Origin: Siniperca chuatsi
Taxonomy: Eukaryota; Chordata; Actinopteri; Centrarchiformes; Sinipercidae
DNA: 64,000 bases
NCBI RefSeq assembly: GCF_020085105.1
Contig: NC_058045.1
Location: 15,535,833-15,599,832, forward strand
Direction: 5' to 3'
Shown in pieces: positions 25,501 through 37,200 of this stretch; the stretch's first letter is position 1, and every line of letters begins with the position of its first letter. The notes under the pieces were generated by a model. The model was not told where the DNA came from. It did no database searches and saw nothing but the letters and a program-made list of their open reading frames with translations. Position numbers and translations under genes: made by a program.

Positions 25501-27735
25501 TTCTAATACTGACTCCACCTTAGATGCTAAGATACGTCACAATGTGGAGGAAGCAGCACCCAGACAAACTCCAGATCCAGACAAAATGATGATTCCAGCC
25601 CCTTCCCCCAGTGCTACCTCCACACCCAGCCCTGACCTCAGGTCAACAACCCCTGCCACCTCTGGCCCCGAGCCCCCAGCTGCTGAGTCTTCCACTCCCA
25701 GTGCACGTGAGCTGCGTGTGAAAATCAACCAGGTGGCTGCTTTCCTCAATAATAATGGAAGACCACCGGTCAGGCATCCAAAAGAGCACCCAGAGGACAA
25801 CCAGGGTGGCAGCAGGCCTGGCAGGACAGACAGCAAACTGCCAATGCTGATACCATCTAAAGGCAAGAGATATTATTTTTTTGTCTTTGTACGCATGCTC
25901 GACCATGAATTTACACATAAAGTAGGTAACTTTATGCTGGGATTATGGATGTTATTACAAAGCTTGCATGTATATTAGCATGTGTCGCAGCAAACAATTT
26001 TGATTTGCACAACAGTATAATGATTGCTTTGTTTCAACTTGTCAACTCAAAGAAATGTTTTCGTGTTCACCGTACAAAGAGTTAAATACAAAATGAAGCT
26101 CTAAAAGGAAAGAGAGGAGGCACATGCAACAACCAACCTCATAAAAATCTACTGTGTTTTGTTGACATTACATCACAATAATGATTAGGCTGAGAGAAAA
26201 CTGTGGAGGAACTGTTGTGCCTTAGTATTTGAGTGCTTGAAATTATATTACTCACTCAAATGACCTGAGCTGAAAGGATTTTAAGTAAGAGGACCACATG
26301 GTCAGCTGTAATGATCCTCATATCAAAAGAATTTCATATAATCATATAATTATGTGGTCTGAGATCATCTTTGTACCATACATCATGGCTAAAGGAGGAA
26401 TTTGCATATGTTCAAAATGTGTGTCTGCGTTAGTATCGTGATTAAGAAAAAAAAACACAACTATGTGTCGACTAAGCTTTAAAACATCCTTCAGTGGAGC
26501 GTGGCTTACAGTAAGTGGATAACTTATGATAATAGTAATATGAATTAAACTAACAACTGCCAGTCTCCTTATCTTGCAGTAACAGGTGAATCCCATTTGT
26601 TCACCTCATTCTTTACAGACTACATCATACTGTTGTATTTATCAAAACAATCACTAGGAAAAGATTGAAATCTCACATAGCTATTTTATAATTACACATT
26701 TTAAAATCTGCACTAATTATTTTATCTCTCAAATCCAATTTTCATTTTAAATGCTATATGTGAATCTACTGTGGAGGTCCACCTTCAAAGGCTGCAAAAG
26801 CACTAAATCTTTTAAGGTGGGAAAGCAGTTTTACACTGACCTGTTGCACTTGTGACCTCATTTCACGCTACTGCCAGCTGCAAGAAGATAATATTACCTG
26901 CAAGAGCAGGACTTTGGTTAGATCAAGCTCTAACTGTAGAAGGGTGTGTTTCTTTTGGTGAATTTTTAGGGGGGAAAAGGTATTCATAATTCTTTGCAAT
27001 TACTTCAAATTTTGCTTATCTGCAGTTACCATGGCGAGAAGAGACTGCTCCGACCACCTGCTCAGGGGTCAGACAAAAAGCGGAGTGTACCTCGTGACCC
27101 CTGACATCCGCACCAGCAGATTCCCGGTCTTCTGCGACATGGAGCTGGATGGAGGAGGCTGGACCGTCCTGCAGCGCCGACAGGATGGCAGCGTGACCTT
27201 CAACCGCACCTGGGCTGAGTACCGATCAGGCTTCGGGGAGCTGGACGGAGGGGAGTTTTGGCTGGGCAACAATATGATCCACCTGCTGACCCGGGACAGG
27301 GACATGGTGCTGCGGGTGGAGCTGGAGGACTTTGACGGGGTGATGGAGTATGCAGAGTACGAGCAGTTCAGAGTGGCAAGTGAACGGATGCTCTACAGAC
27401 TGACAGTAGGCAGGTACTCGGGTACTGCAGGTGATGCTCTCCGCTTCGGCAAAACTTATGATCACAACAACAGGGCGTTCACCACCCCGGACAGGGACCA
27501 CGACCGCTATCCATCCGGGAACTGCGGGGCCTACTACAGCTCCGGCTGGTGGTTTGATGCCTGCATGGCTGCAAACCTCAACGGGAGATACCATGTGGGG
27601 AGGTATAAAGGGGTCCGGGATGGGATTTTCTGGGGAACATGGCATAACATCTCTACAGAGTATTACCCCACCAATGATAGACAGTCTTTTAAAACTGTCA
27701 GGATGATGATCAGACCAAAGGGCTTTGCACCCTGA
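22508..27735 (+). CDS. fgl2: FGL2 (fibroleukin) with giant low-complexity insertion
   Basis: Two exons, 22508-25862 and 27026-27735, joined in phase 1, give about 1,354 residues; human FGL2 has 439. Residues 1-23 are a signal peptide. Residues 37-102 match the FGL2 N-terminus (CPYLFSLPPLTVLLPKQ, coiled coil, CTDC). Residues 1121-1354 are a complete fibrinogen C domain with RDCSDH, GGGWTVLQRRQDGS, NRTWAEYR, the calcium loop DRDHDRYPSGNCG, SSGWWFDACM and the end MMIRPKGFAP. FGL2 acts as a membrane prothrombinase and a secreted immune regulator. Between the conserved parts lie about 1,000 residues: Glu/Lys-rich (about 103-417), Ser/Thr/Pro-rich (418-600), Lys-Pro repeats (600-860), then Thr/Pro-rich. 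The frame is open throughout. Intron 1 uses a GC donor (AAAG/GCAAGA); a GT donor after 25925 would also join in phase, adding 21 residues. ATG 22508 is chosen because it begins the signal peptide. AATAAA at 28209-28214. Confidence 0.9.
25863..27025 (+). other. FGL2 intron 1
   Basis: The 1.16 kb intron begins GC in the preferred model and ends in CTTATCTGCAG. Human FGL2 also has two exons split just before the fibrinogen domain, so the position is conserved. No feature was seen inside. Confidence 0.6.
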
Positions 27736-28299
27736 GCTGTGACTTTCTCCAGGGCATGTTGGAAAAGAAACATAGAGGGTCTAACTACTAACTTCAACCA
27801 TAAACTCCTAAGGTACTCTTTACAATTGAATAAAACCTAGTATACGCTCCACACACTTATTGTACACTATTAACACAGCGCTGCCGCCTTGTGGTGTTTG
27901 GTTCTGCAATACTGATGTGTTAACAGGATAATATAACGACTGAGGATGTACATAGTTACAAAGGTTATAGTCCTAATTACATCGTATCTTTTTTTATAAC
28001 CTTTTAATATTAATATGTCATGTCAAGAGTGTAATTTGTTTAATGACGAGAAAGGGAAATCCTCTTGTGAAGAGTTATTTGTCAGTGAATCTGACGGGTA
28101 TGTAGCAACAGAGACTGATATTTTTTATATTATAGGACTGGAAAGCCAGTTGATGGTTGATTGAAGCTGTTTGGGATGTTTTATAATTAAGATTGTTTTG
28201 TTAAGATAAATAAAATTGATGAATATAAGAGTTTTTGCATTTGTTTCTCCTTCTTTCTGTTGAAATTATCTGTGACTAAAGTACAAAATAACCAATGAA

Positions 28300-28660
28300 T
28301 TAAATAACAAGTAGAGTTAAATCAACAATTTCTATAGAAAAACAGCCACACATTCCTCTGAGACATGCGACCTATCAGATTTACAGAACAGACTTATAAG
28401 TGGAGCTTTGGACGCGAACAACTGCTTCAAGACTCAAATCCCCAACAGCCTTTGCGGCGAGAACGACGTCATTTGCGACTGGCTCACACAGGACTACTGA
28501 TTGGACAAGACCAAAAGAGGGGCGGAACTAAGTTTACGCAAGATTGCACATCCGGTTTGTCAAGTTAATTAAAGTGACGCGGACTAAGACCGGAAGTAAA
28601 AGATTTTGCCTTCAACATACAATAAATAAAAATGAGGGAGAATACGGGCTGCTGGTATAT
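28300..28660. promoter_or_regulatory. Possible orphan promoter with ETS-type and CCAAT-type motifs
   Basis: A locally GC-richer patch carries GCGGCGAGAACGACGTCA, an ATTGG at about 28500, and CCGGAAGTAAA near 28590, which is an ETS-family site. No open frame nearby is convincing. It lies 1.1 kb upstream of FAM185A, which has its own CCGGAAGTA near 29620. It could be an upstream FAM185A promoter or start of a non-coding transcript. Weak call. Confidence 0.3.
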
Positions 28661-29010
28661 TTAGGCCATTATTTCCATCTAAAAGGATGAAACGGGAAAG
28701 CACTCCTAACTGCTTACAATGTGTAGTGTGCAAGGCTGCATTACAAACCGGACGAAGCGGGCAACTGCCCCGGTGCCCCACGAGTACAGGGCCCTCAAAA
28801 GCTCCAGGCTTAATGTGTGCCAATTTTGCCAAATTATTTGTGCTGATTTAATTGGAAAATCGTTTGGGAATATGCACTTCTAAAGCACAATGTCAGGTGA
28901 CATGAGGTGGGCTCTGCATTATTTTCTAATCTTGATGTCCTTTCTTGAAGAGGATCAATGTGTCAAAATCTAGTTTAAAGTCTTTTATTTCAGTTCTGTG
29001 CTTACATGTT

Positions 29011-29172
29011 CAGAATCAGAATCAGAAATACTTAATTGATCCCAGAGGGGAAACTACTTTGTTACAGCAGCTCACTATCACGTCAGTGCACACAGGAATA
29101 GAAGTACCAAGCAAAAAATATAATACACTATGATACAGGTCAGAAAATAAATTAAGCACCAAGTGGCTAAGG
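29011..29172. mobile_element. Interspersed repeat copy B
   Basis: It aligns with 18913-19075 over about 160 bases with few changes, from CAGAATCAGAATCAGAAATA to AAGCACCAAGTGGCTAAGG. It stops where the GT microsatellite begins, so the tail seen in copy A is missing. Confidence 0.7.
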
Positions 29173-29232
<60 letters not shown>

Positions 29233-29242
29233 ATGTGTGTGT
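29173..29242. repeat. (GT)n microsatellite
   Basis: About 70 bases of nearly uninterrupted GT dinucleotide directly abut repeat copy B. It is likely polymorphic in length. Confidence 0.95.
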
Positions 29243-29790
29243 TGTATCTTTACAATAACAGGGGCTAAATGAGTATGGTGTAAAAGGTATAAATTATAGT
29301 TGTGAAAAAATAATTGTTTGCATATATACTATAGCTTCAACAGAGCATTTTACAAAGTATTAATCTAACAGCAACTCACATTTTTTTTAGTGTGGTGTGT
29401 GTGTGCTTCACTTTGATTGTGTGTTTAATTTACAGTGGCCTTCTGTTGTCTTCTTTTATCTTGTAATGTATTATGTAAAAACACAACTTATTATAATTTC
29501 CAATTCAAATGTAATGTTTTTTCATTAGAGCCATTACTAATACCAAGGTTGAAGAGAATTTTTTTAAAGTGATGTTGTTAGAAGTTGAGGTTGACGCTTA
29601 TAGTCTGAAACCTCGTACCGGAAGTACTAGCATTGTGCTAACTGTAGCACACAGACTTGACAGCGTTGTGACAGTCCATGTTGACCGAATGGCAGCTTGT
29701 TTAGCGAAAGTAGTGTTTGTGTAGTTAATTAGCTGTAACAGCAGCAGTGTGAGGCGTGGAGGAGCTGGTCTACCGGGAGGTGATAAAGAG

Positions 29791-32434
29791 ATGTTTTGGA
29801 GCTCAGCAGGTCAGCTGGGATGTGTCAGACTTCTCCGCTGCTGGTCCCTCACAGTCAGCCCCAGGACACTCCCCCGGTGCTCCGCACATACTTCACGGTT
29901 CTTCTCCATCTCTGCCCCCGCGAAGTCTCCAACACATGAGGAGATGAACCAGCCTCTGAAGCAGTGGGCTCTGGAGGTGAGCCCCTTCAGCACGGTACGG
30001 GCACAGCTGGGCTGCAGCATCTCCATCCGCCCGCTGGACCTGCACGCCTTCCCTGAGGCTGACCGAGCCTTGGTCACAGTCCACGGGACAGACACCGAGC
30101 AGGAGGTCGGTCTGGATCACTTACACGTCCACTATGATGACCAGAGCAAAGAGCTGCTCATCTCCGCTGAGAAGGTTAACAGCAGCGTGTCGATTGATCT
30201 GGCTGCGCCTATCAAAAGTAGTGAGTGTCTCCTGTAAAATGATGATGCAAGAATGGATGAAAATGACCCCTTAATGTTTACAAAACATCCAGGGACAATG
30301 CTGGATGTCTCCAGTAGGGCCTACTATTGATCCTAATGGTGCTTTAAAATGCCATCAGATTTTTTTTTCAGCAGTTGGCTTGAAACTGTCTGTTGTCCTT
30401 CGGTGTCCCCCTAATGAATTTTGCTTTTGTCAGATCTCTTCATTACTACTCAAGGAAAAGGCAACGTGCAAGTGAAGAAAATGGAGTGTGATATCTGCAA
30501 GGTGCAGACAGAGAAGGGCAACTGTTTGCTGCACTCTGTCAAGGTAGGTTAAAAAAGCCACAAACAGTCCCCAACTACACCTAAAAGTACTTGTTCAAGT
30601 TAAAATTAAACGACCCACTGGACTGTTGTTGTAGAGTTGAAGATGTGTTTGGACTCATCAAAGAGGTTTTATCAGTTGAAGGAACGTGTTTCAGACTGAC
30701 ACTCCTCACTTCCTCTCACTGTTTGTTGTATCTCAGGGTCACCAGGTTGAGGTCCAGTCCCACGGAGGACATGTTACAGGTGTGGGAACTATCCATGGCA
30801 ATGTGGACATCAGCACATGTGGGGACAGTGTAAGGACGGTGTTACACTTACACTCAGCAGTCATTAGAGGGCAGCAGCAGCCTGAATACAGGCTTTATCT
30901 AAAATGTGTTCACAGCATCGAGGTTTACTGTACACCTTTTGATTTGGAGACAAAACAGGGGGAAAAAAGTCAAATCATACATCACCTGGCCACGGTCCTG
31001 TGCAGTGATTAGTTGTGTGTTTGCAGGCAGTGGATGTCAAGAAGCTCCAAGGCACCAAAATGAATGTTTCAACAGAACATGGCCCTCTGAAGGTCAAAGC
31101 CATCTATGCCGAGTCCAGCTGTGTCTCCTCCTGCTCTGGGAGAGTAGAACTGGGACATGTACACGGTGAGCAGACATCAGCATCTTTTCCTCATCTATAC
31201 TAAAGCATCTGTCTGTCCTCATCTATATTGTTTGCCTGGTTATTAGTGCTACAGCCAAACTCAAATGTAGAGTAAAGGAAAAAGTTAAATGTTACACTAA
31301 ATTTATTACACTTTTGTCCAAAACAACATAATGTTTTTCATCAATTTGGGGTTTGTTGTATTGTTCAAGAACACTTCAACATGTGGACAGGAAGAGCCAG
31401 GAATTAGGCTACCAACCCTACGATTAATAGGCAACCCACTCTACCACCTGAGCTACTGCAGCCTGCACTTAAAACTAATTGAAATTATCTATATCATCAT
31501 AGAATATCTGAAAACAGTTATCTTGTTAACTTCAGCAACGCTTACAGTCGGTGACAGAGGCTTGTCTCTGCCAAATTTTCCACAGTCTTTACCAGTTAAA
31601 AATGTAATAATTCACCTGCTAGTAACTGAAATAATCTGACAGCTAGTTATATTAGTTAAAACCAACCGTGTGCTTTCATTGATTAAAAGGTAACGCCACT
31701 GTGAAGAACGTGTCTGGAGATACAGTTATTGGTAAGCAAGCTGATTCTCTAATTGCACAATTAACTACATATGGTATCTATCAGTGGCTGAGAAAAGCAA
31801 ACCCTCTGAGGCTTTCTTTGCTTTTGCAGATGGTTCAAATAGTTTCCTGAAGGTTTCCTCTCACAGCGGAGGCATTGATGTCTATGTGGGAGACGGTGGC
31901 AGTGCCGAACTCCACAGTCAGGACGGTAAGCACACAGCATGAGAAGAATATTCACCTTTTGAACCACAGTTTTCCTTCTCGCGCACTGTTGCGTCATATT
32001 CTTTTTCTTTGTTTTTGCCTCATTCTTCTGTCGTACGTAGGAGCGGTGTGTGTACGTGTCCCTTCCTCGTTGAAAGCCGGGGTGGAGCTCTGTGGAGCTG
32101 CGGTGGATATCAGCCCAGAAGTTGTTCTGCATGGAGTAGAAAACAGCACAACTGAAGGCCAAACCACAGTTACTGGTAAGCCATTATTTTTCATTACATC
32201 ACACTCCATGGCAAAGCTAATTAACTAAACCCTCCATCAAGTAATTCAACACAGAACGTTCTGTTTCCTTTCTATAACCCGTCTTGTTTCTCTCGTTTCC
32301 CCTGCTGTGTGTTTCTCTCAGGCTATATAAATGGAGGGTCTCCAGTGGACCAGTGGGTTAAAGCTCAGGCAGACAGAGGCTCTGTCAGGCTGAAGACACA
32401 AAGCTGGTTTGAGTCCCTGAAGCTGGGGAGCTGA
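29791..32434 (+). CDS. fam185a: FAM185A
   Basis: Eight exons: 29791-30220, 30434-30543, 30737-30829, 31027-31165, 31690-31731, 31830-31925, 32041-32175, 32322-32434. Every junction is GT-AG with matching phase, giving 385 residues (human about 392). The N-terminus (MFWSSAGQLGCVRLLRCW) is basic, hydrophobic and free of acid, as in mitochondrial presequences. The body is a run of short beta-strand units (for example NLFITTQGKGNVQV, LKVSSHSGGIDVYVG), fitting the DUF4097-type beta-solenoid fold of the family. The molecular role is not well established. The first in-frame ATG is 29791; a GTG further upstream is ignored. The gene converges on FBXL13, as in the human FAM185A-FBXL13 pair. A SINE lies in intron 4. 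A CCGGAAGTA motif about 170 bases upstream may be an ETS-type promoter site. Confidence 0.92.
31340..31463 (-). mobile_element. tRNA-derived SINE in FAM185A intron 4
   Basis: On the minus strand it reads GGCTGCAGTAGCTCAGGTGG then TAGAGTGGGTTG, a tRNA-like A box. A diverged B-box region (GGTTGGTAGCC) and a CACATGTTGAAGTGTTCTTG tail typical of fish tRNA-derived SINEs follow. Not a functional tRNA: the B box is degenerate and the arms do not pair. Confidence 0.75.
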
Positions 32435-32769
32435 GTTATGAGTGACATTGCATCACTGCTCTGGGGCTTTACACTAACAGACAGAGCCAGATATTTACTG
32501 TCGCTCCTCAATTGGATGAACCTTTACCTCACTGAAGTATTTAAAACTCTGTGCTCAGGATATACTGTACTTTAAAAAAAAAAGGACATTATGTATCATC
32601 CATAGTATTTAACAAATATTCTATGTGTGTTAAAAGTCACTGTACGTACACTGAGTCTGGAAAGCATACTGTGTAACTGCACACCAGTGTTGGTTTGGGC
32701 TGTTTTAAATGTTAATTAGAAACAGTTTGCTCGCTCAGATTTTTTAAATATTTTTGTATGGTATGTAAA

Positions 32770-32808
<39 letters not shown>

Positions 32809-34290
32809 GGTGAGTCTCAAACTGTGACAAAAGCATGGAAAGTTTTAATCAAGAGGCAAATTCAGTCAGAAACTTCACCTCTGCCTCTGTGCTGTCAATT
32901 TCAATATACCTACAATTTGACTAGTTTTGACCTGGCTCCAATTATTGAAAACCTTTTAATTTAAGCACTAAGTATTGATAACTTACAACAAATTTTCCAC
33001 AAACCTCTTTGCATATTCCAGAAGAGCTTTATATCATTGCCCCAAATGAGAAGCAAACTGTACAGGATGTGAACTTGTTTCCAGTAATGAGCTTTAGTAT
33101 TAAAAATGTAGGTCCGGCATTAAACAAATCCACACATTAGAATGTCAGTAAAAATAAAACCAAGTGAAATGCAGTTACAAAGTGTTATATAATCAAAGGA
33201 TAAACCAACATCGTAATATAAAAGAATATAGATTTTTAATTTAAAGAGCATAATTAAACACATTTCTAAAGGAAAAAGAAAAACACTGAGTACACAGACA
33301 CTGCATAGACGAACCAATGTTAATCACAAAATGTAGACATTTAAAAATAATTACAATCAATTTTAACAAGCTCTGAAATCAGACTGTTGAAATGGTGAGG
33401 GACAGAGAGATCAAATTTAAAGTGCGTTGTACTTCCATGTATATGAAAGTATAAAGTTTCTTAAATAAATAGACACCAATTATGGTCATGTCTTAGTGCT
33501 CAAGATGCCAACTTTTGCATCCACACAGTGGTTTGTGCTGTTGCTGTCACCCTTGGTAAAAAATTAGTGGTAGACACCATCTGGTGATTGCATCTCTGTA
33601 CTTGTCCTCAATCTGGATTCCAAGGTTTTAAGACTGAGGTATTTTCTCTAGTGTCTTAAGACCACAGCTGGAACACTTTTTTAAACATCCACTTAGTTGT
33701 TTCAGAGCTTAAAACTTACAATTGAGAAGTTGCAGACTTTTGACTACTGACTGTATGAAATATGTGGAGCAATACACACATGTGTTGTCTTTGTACAAAT
33801 GAAATATACTATATTACAGCGAGAAAACAATATCAGTACTATAAACAAAATAATAAAAGATCCAAAACTCAAAATCAAAAACTAAAAATTCACAAATGTT
33901 TATGCACTGGGTATCTAAATTATCTGTTATGGGTATCTGGGTTATTAACCCACTAGAGCCTAGCAGGGTCAACGGAACAGGACTTTCCACTGTCAGGATC
34001 TGATTAAATATTAAGTGTGAGTGAGGTGCTGAAACAGTGCTACGTCTGAGCCTCTATCCAGACAGGTGGGGTACAGAGAACACAGAAAGGTTAGTCTTAA
34101 TCTGATTACTAACCAGTGATTTGGGATTTTATCCATGTGACTCAGTTTTGTGTGGATTATCTCAAGCGTATCATGCAAAATGGTTGGTTGAAGATGCTGA
34201 AGATATGTTTTGAAATAATGTCCCAAAGATGATGGTTGCTGTGATTGTGTGACCTCTGTTTTTACAAAATCATTACTTCTTGACATCTGT
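32435..34290. other. Convergent 3' ends of FAM185A and FBXL13
   Basis: No gene is seen between the two stop codons. A pure T run of 32 bases lies at 32773-32804. The remainder is AT-rich 3' UTR or spacer for both genes. Confidence 0.5.
32773..32804. repeat. Poly-T run, 32 bases
   Basis: An uninterrupted mononucleotide run after the FAM185A coding end. It could be the reverse tail of an old retroelement or simple slippage. Confidence 0.9.
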
Positions 34291-37200
34291 TTATATCCTC
34301 TCAGTACTTTCTGCTCTTGTCATCGCTGAGTGCCGCTCCACCACTTCCCAGGTGTCATCAGTCTTAATGGGTCTTGTGATTGGATGCACTATTTGGCACA
34401 CGTTGTATCCAGACCAGTATGGAGGGTCGTCATTGCTGTGCTCCCAGTACTCCACACGTGGCTGAAGCTTTAAGGCGACCACCCTAAAAGGAGGAACCGC
34501 TCTCTGGTCATTAAAAGTCATTGTGCAGGAATCTAACTATGCAGTGTTCATCTAAGTTTGTGTCTTACTTGGAGATGCTGCTGCAGCAGGCCATCGTGAT
34601 GGAGCAGAGTGGAGGACACATTTTATCTAAGTGTCGGAGAGTGCGATCTGTGAGAAGAACGCAGCCACTCACATCAAGTTCTCGCAGGTACTGAGATCCA
34701 CTTGTCAGATACTGCACTGCCATATCTGTCATCTGAGGCAGGGCAGAAGAAAATAGAAAACATGTGGCATGAAATGACAAGGGGAAACACAATCAACTTT
34801 AGCCAGGGAACATTTAAAGGCTTTAGAAGAGTGTGTGTGTATACCTTGGGACAACCTGACATCCGCAGTGTAACTAGACTTCTGCAGTAAAATGAAATGG
34901 CTCTGATGGCCGGGTCTGACAGAGCTACACAGTGAGACACATCAACATGTTCCAGATCTCTCACATTCTTGCACAGCTTCTGCCCTCGCGAGGAACAAAG
35001 GAGATGAGAGAAAGATGTGGGATGAACTGATGAGAAAATGAATGAGGAGGATCTATCTATCTATCTATCTATCTATCTATAAGAAGCCATAGATGCCTTG
35101 CTCTGTTCATATCTGTTAGTAGTCAGTAACAGCAAGTGAAACAACAACTGTGAAAATGCTTTTAAATTGCTTTTCCAGGAAACCGTTTGGGTACAAGTTT
35201 ATTTCCTGTCAGCTGTTGATGTTAGCACACACTGGAAAAGGAAGTAAACTTGTATTGTAAAAAATGAACTAAAAATTGTAAACTGTTCTATAAAAATGCC
35301 ACAACTGGCCATGTGTCAAAATTCTAGCTAGATTTGTACCTCTATGCCAACGTCTGTGACGTAGACACACTCAGCGAGAACTAACTTTTTCAAGTGAATT
35401 CCCTCGAGAGCCGCCAGCCCCTAAAAATACAAATATATATATATATAAGTTACAGACATCACCAACAGGGCCAGTTACCTTTTCTTTCAGGAATTTGTGA
35501 GCAAACATCCAAACAATACCTGATCCTGGATGTTGCAACCGCTGATGTCAAGAGAGCAGATAGAGCTGCCACTCAGCCACTCCAGACTCATGTCAGTCAG
35601 TCTCTCACAATAACTCAAGTTGAGATGGTACAGTTTACACAACCTGATAAATTGTGCACACACAACACAAAAAGACCTGCTGCGTGACACTATTAAACAG
35701 ACCACAATGAGATGTGTGTGTGAAGTCATATACCTTTGTGCAATCCTCATGACAGATACGTCAGTGATCTGACTGCAGTGACTGACATTAAGCTCTCTCA
35801 GTTTGGTGGATGAAGAACCTTCAGTCAAGCACTGGATCCCAATATCACGCACCCTGAAATCGAAAACAGTAAACCCATTACGTCATGCAATGCAACGAAA
35901 AAGCACAGAATCTGAAACCAAAGCAGCAACAAACACACACACTTGTAACAAAGTGAGATGTCCAGGTATTGCAGGTTTTTGAGGGCAGCGACAGATTTGA
36001 GGCTGGCGTCGGTCATTCTGGGGCATTCTGCAGCGTGGAGTCTGTGGAGGTCTTGTGAGCTGCTGCACAGCGCCTTCCAGCTGATGTCTGTTAGTTGGTT
36101 GTTACCTAAAGTGCACATGGGGTGTAGAACAGATAGAATAACTGGAATAGAATTACGTCCATCTTTTCATGTGTTCATGGAAATGACTGTTGCAGAACAC
36201 AAAATGATATCACCCTCAGCGCTAAAAGCCTTTAGTTTGGCTACTTCAGCGATGGCTTGGAAGGCGACGTCGGAAAGATGAGGAGCATCCAGCAGAGAAA
36301 TGGCAGACAGGCAGTGACATCGGGCAATTAGTGCCTGTTAGAGAAGAGTAAGACTCAAAACTTCTCTCTGCTGTGAGGGGTTATGTGTGTGTGGACAAAA
36401 AAAAAAAGTAAATTCAAAGCAAATTCTTTTCTAATTTCCTTATTTTCTGTGTCTTTGTTGAACATTCCAGAGCTGGGATGTTGACCCTGTATATGAAACC
36501 TGTGATGTGTTAAAAATGAACAAACTTACCAAGACACAGCTATCTGACAGCGTGGGCATGTCATTGATCACAATCTCCTTGAGTGAAGGACATCCGGCAG
36601 AAATGTACCTGAACCCATTTACTGTCATCTAGAAGGAGAGAGAGGAGGGAGGAAAATACGTGTCCACCTTGGAATCTGAATCATTCTCCTGGATGCAGTT
36701 TTTCTTGCACCTCATATTTTCATGGGCCCCATAAAGTGAAACCATACATCTGGCACAAATGCACATTCCCAGAGGAAAGTGCGTTTTATGTTGCGGTGAA
36801 TGTGTGTTATGTTATGGAGTGTACACATGGTGAGTGGGTGGACCAGAGTTGGTTGTATAAACCCAACCCTCCGCTTGGCCGCAGCTGCCTTTTACTCTCC
36901 TTCAGATCTTCGTTCATTCGAGTGCAAACAGTCACCAGCGTACAGCCAGAAACAAGAGGAGACACGTGCAAACAGAGAGGAGTGACTGGAAGGCGGACTG
37001 AACACTGAACTTTCAAAAAAGGCAAAAAGCTGTGTCCTGTCCACAGTTAAAGCTGACTGGAGTGACTACATATACCAAACTGAGAGGAGCATACCAACTG
37101 ACCTGAGTGCAGCCGGACAGGTTGAGGTGGATAAGATTGTGGCAGCCCTTCCCTGTGGTCAGGTACATAAACCCTTTATCTGTGAATCTGTAGCAGTAGG

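Noticed and set aside
29749-29790. GTG start for FAM185A
   Set aside because: Non-ATG initiation is unnecessary because the ATG at 29791 gives a good mitochondrial presequence and family-like length.
31340-31463. tRNA gene on the minus strand
   Set aside because: A-box is good but the B box is degenerate and no cloverleaf forms; it is a SINE.
35990-36281. Plus-strand frames over FBXL13 exons
   Set aside because: Antisense shadows of LRR-coding exons that splice perfectly on the minus strand.
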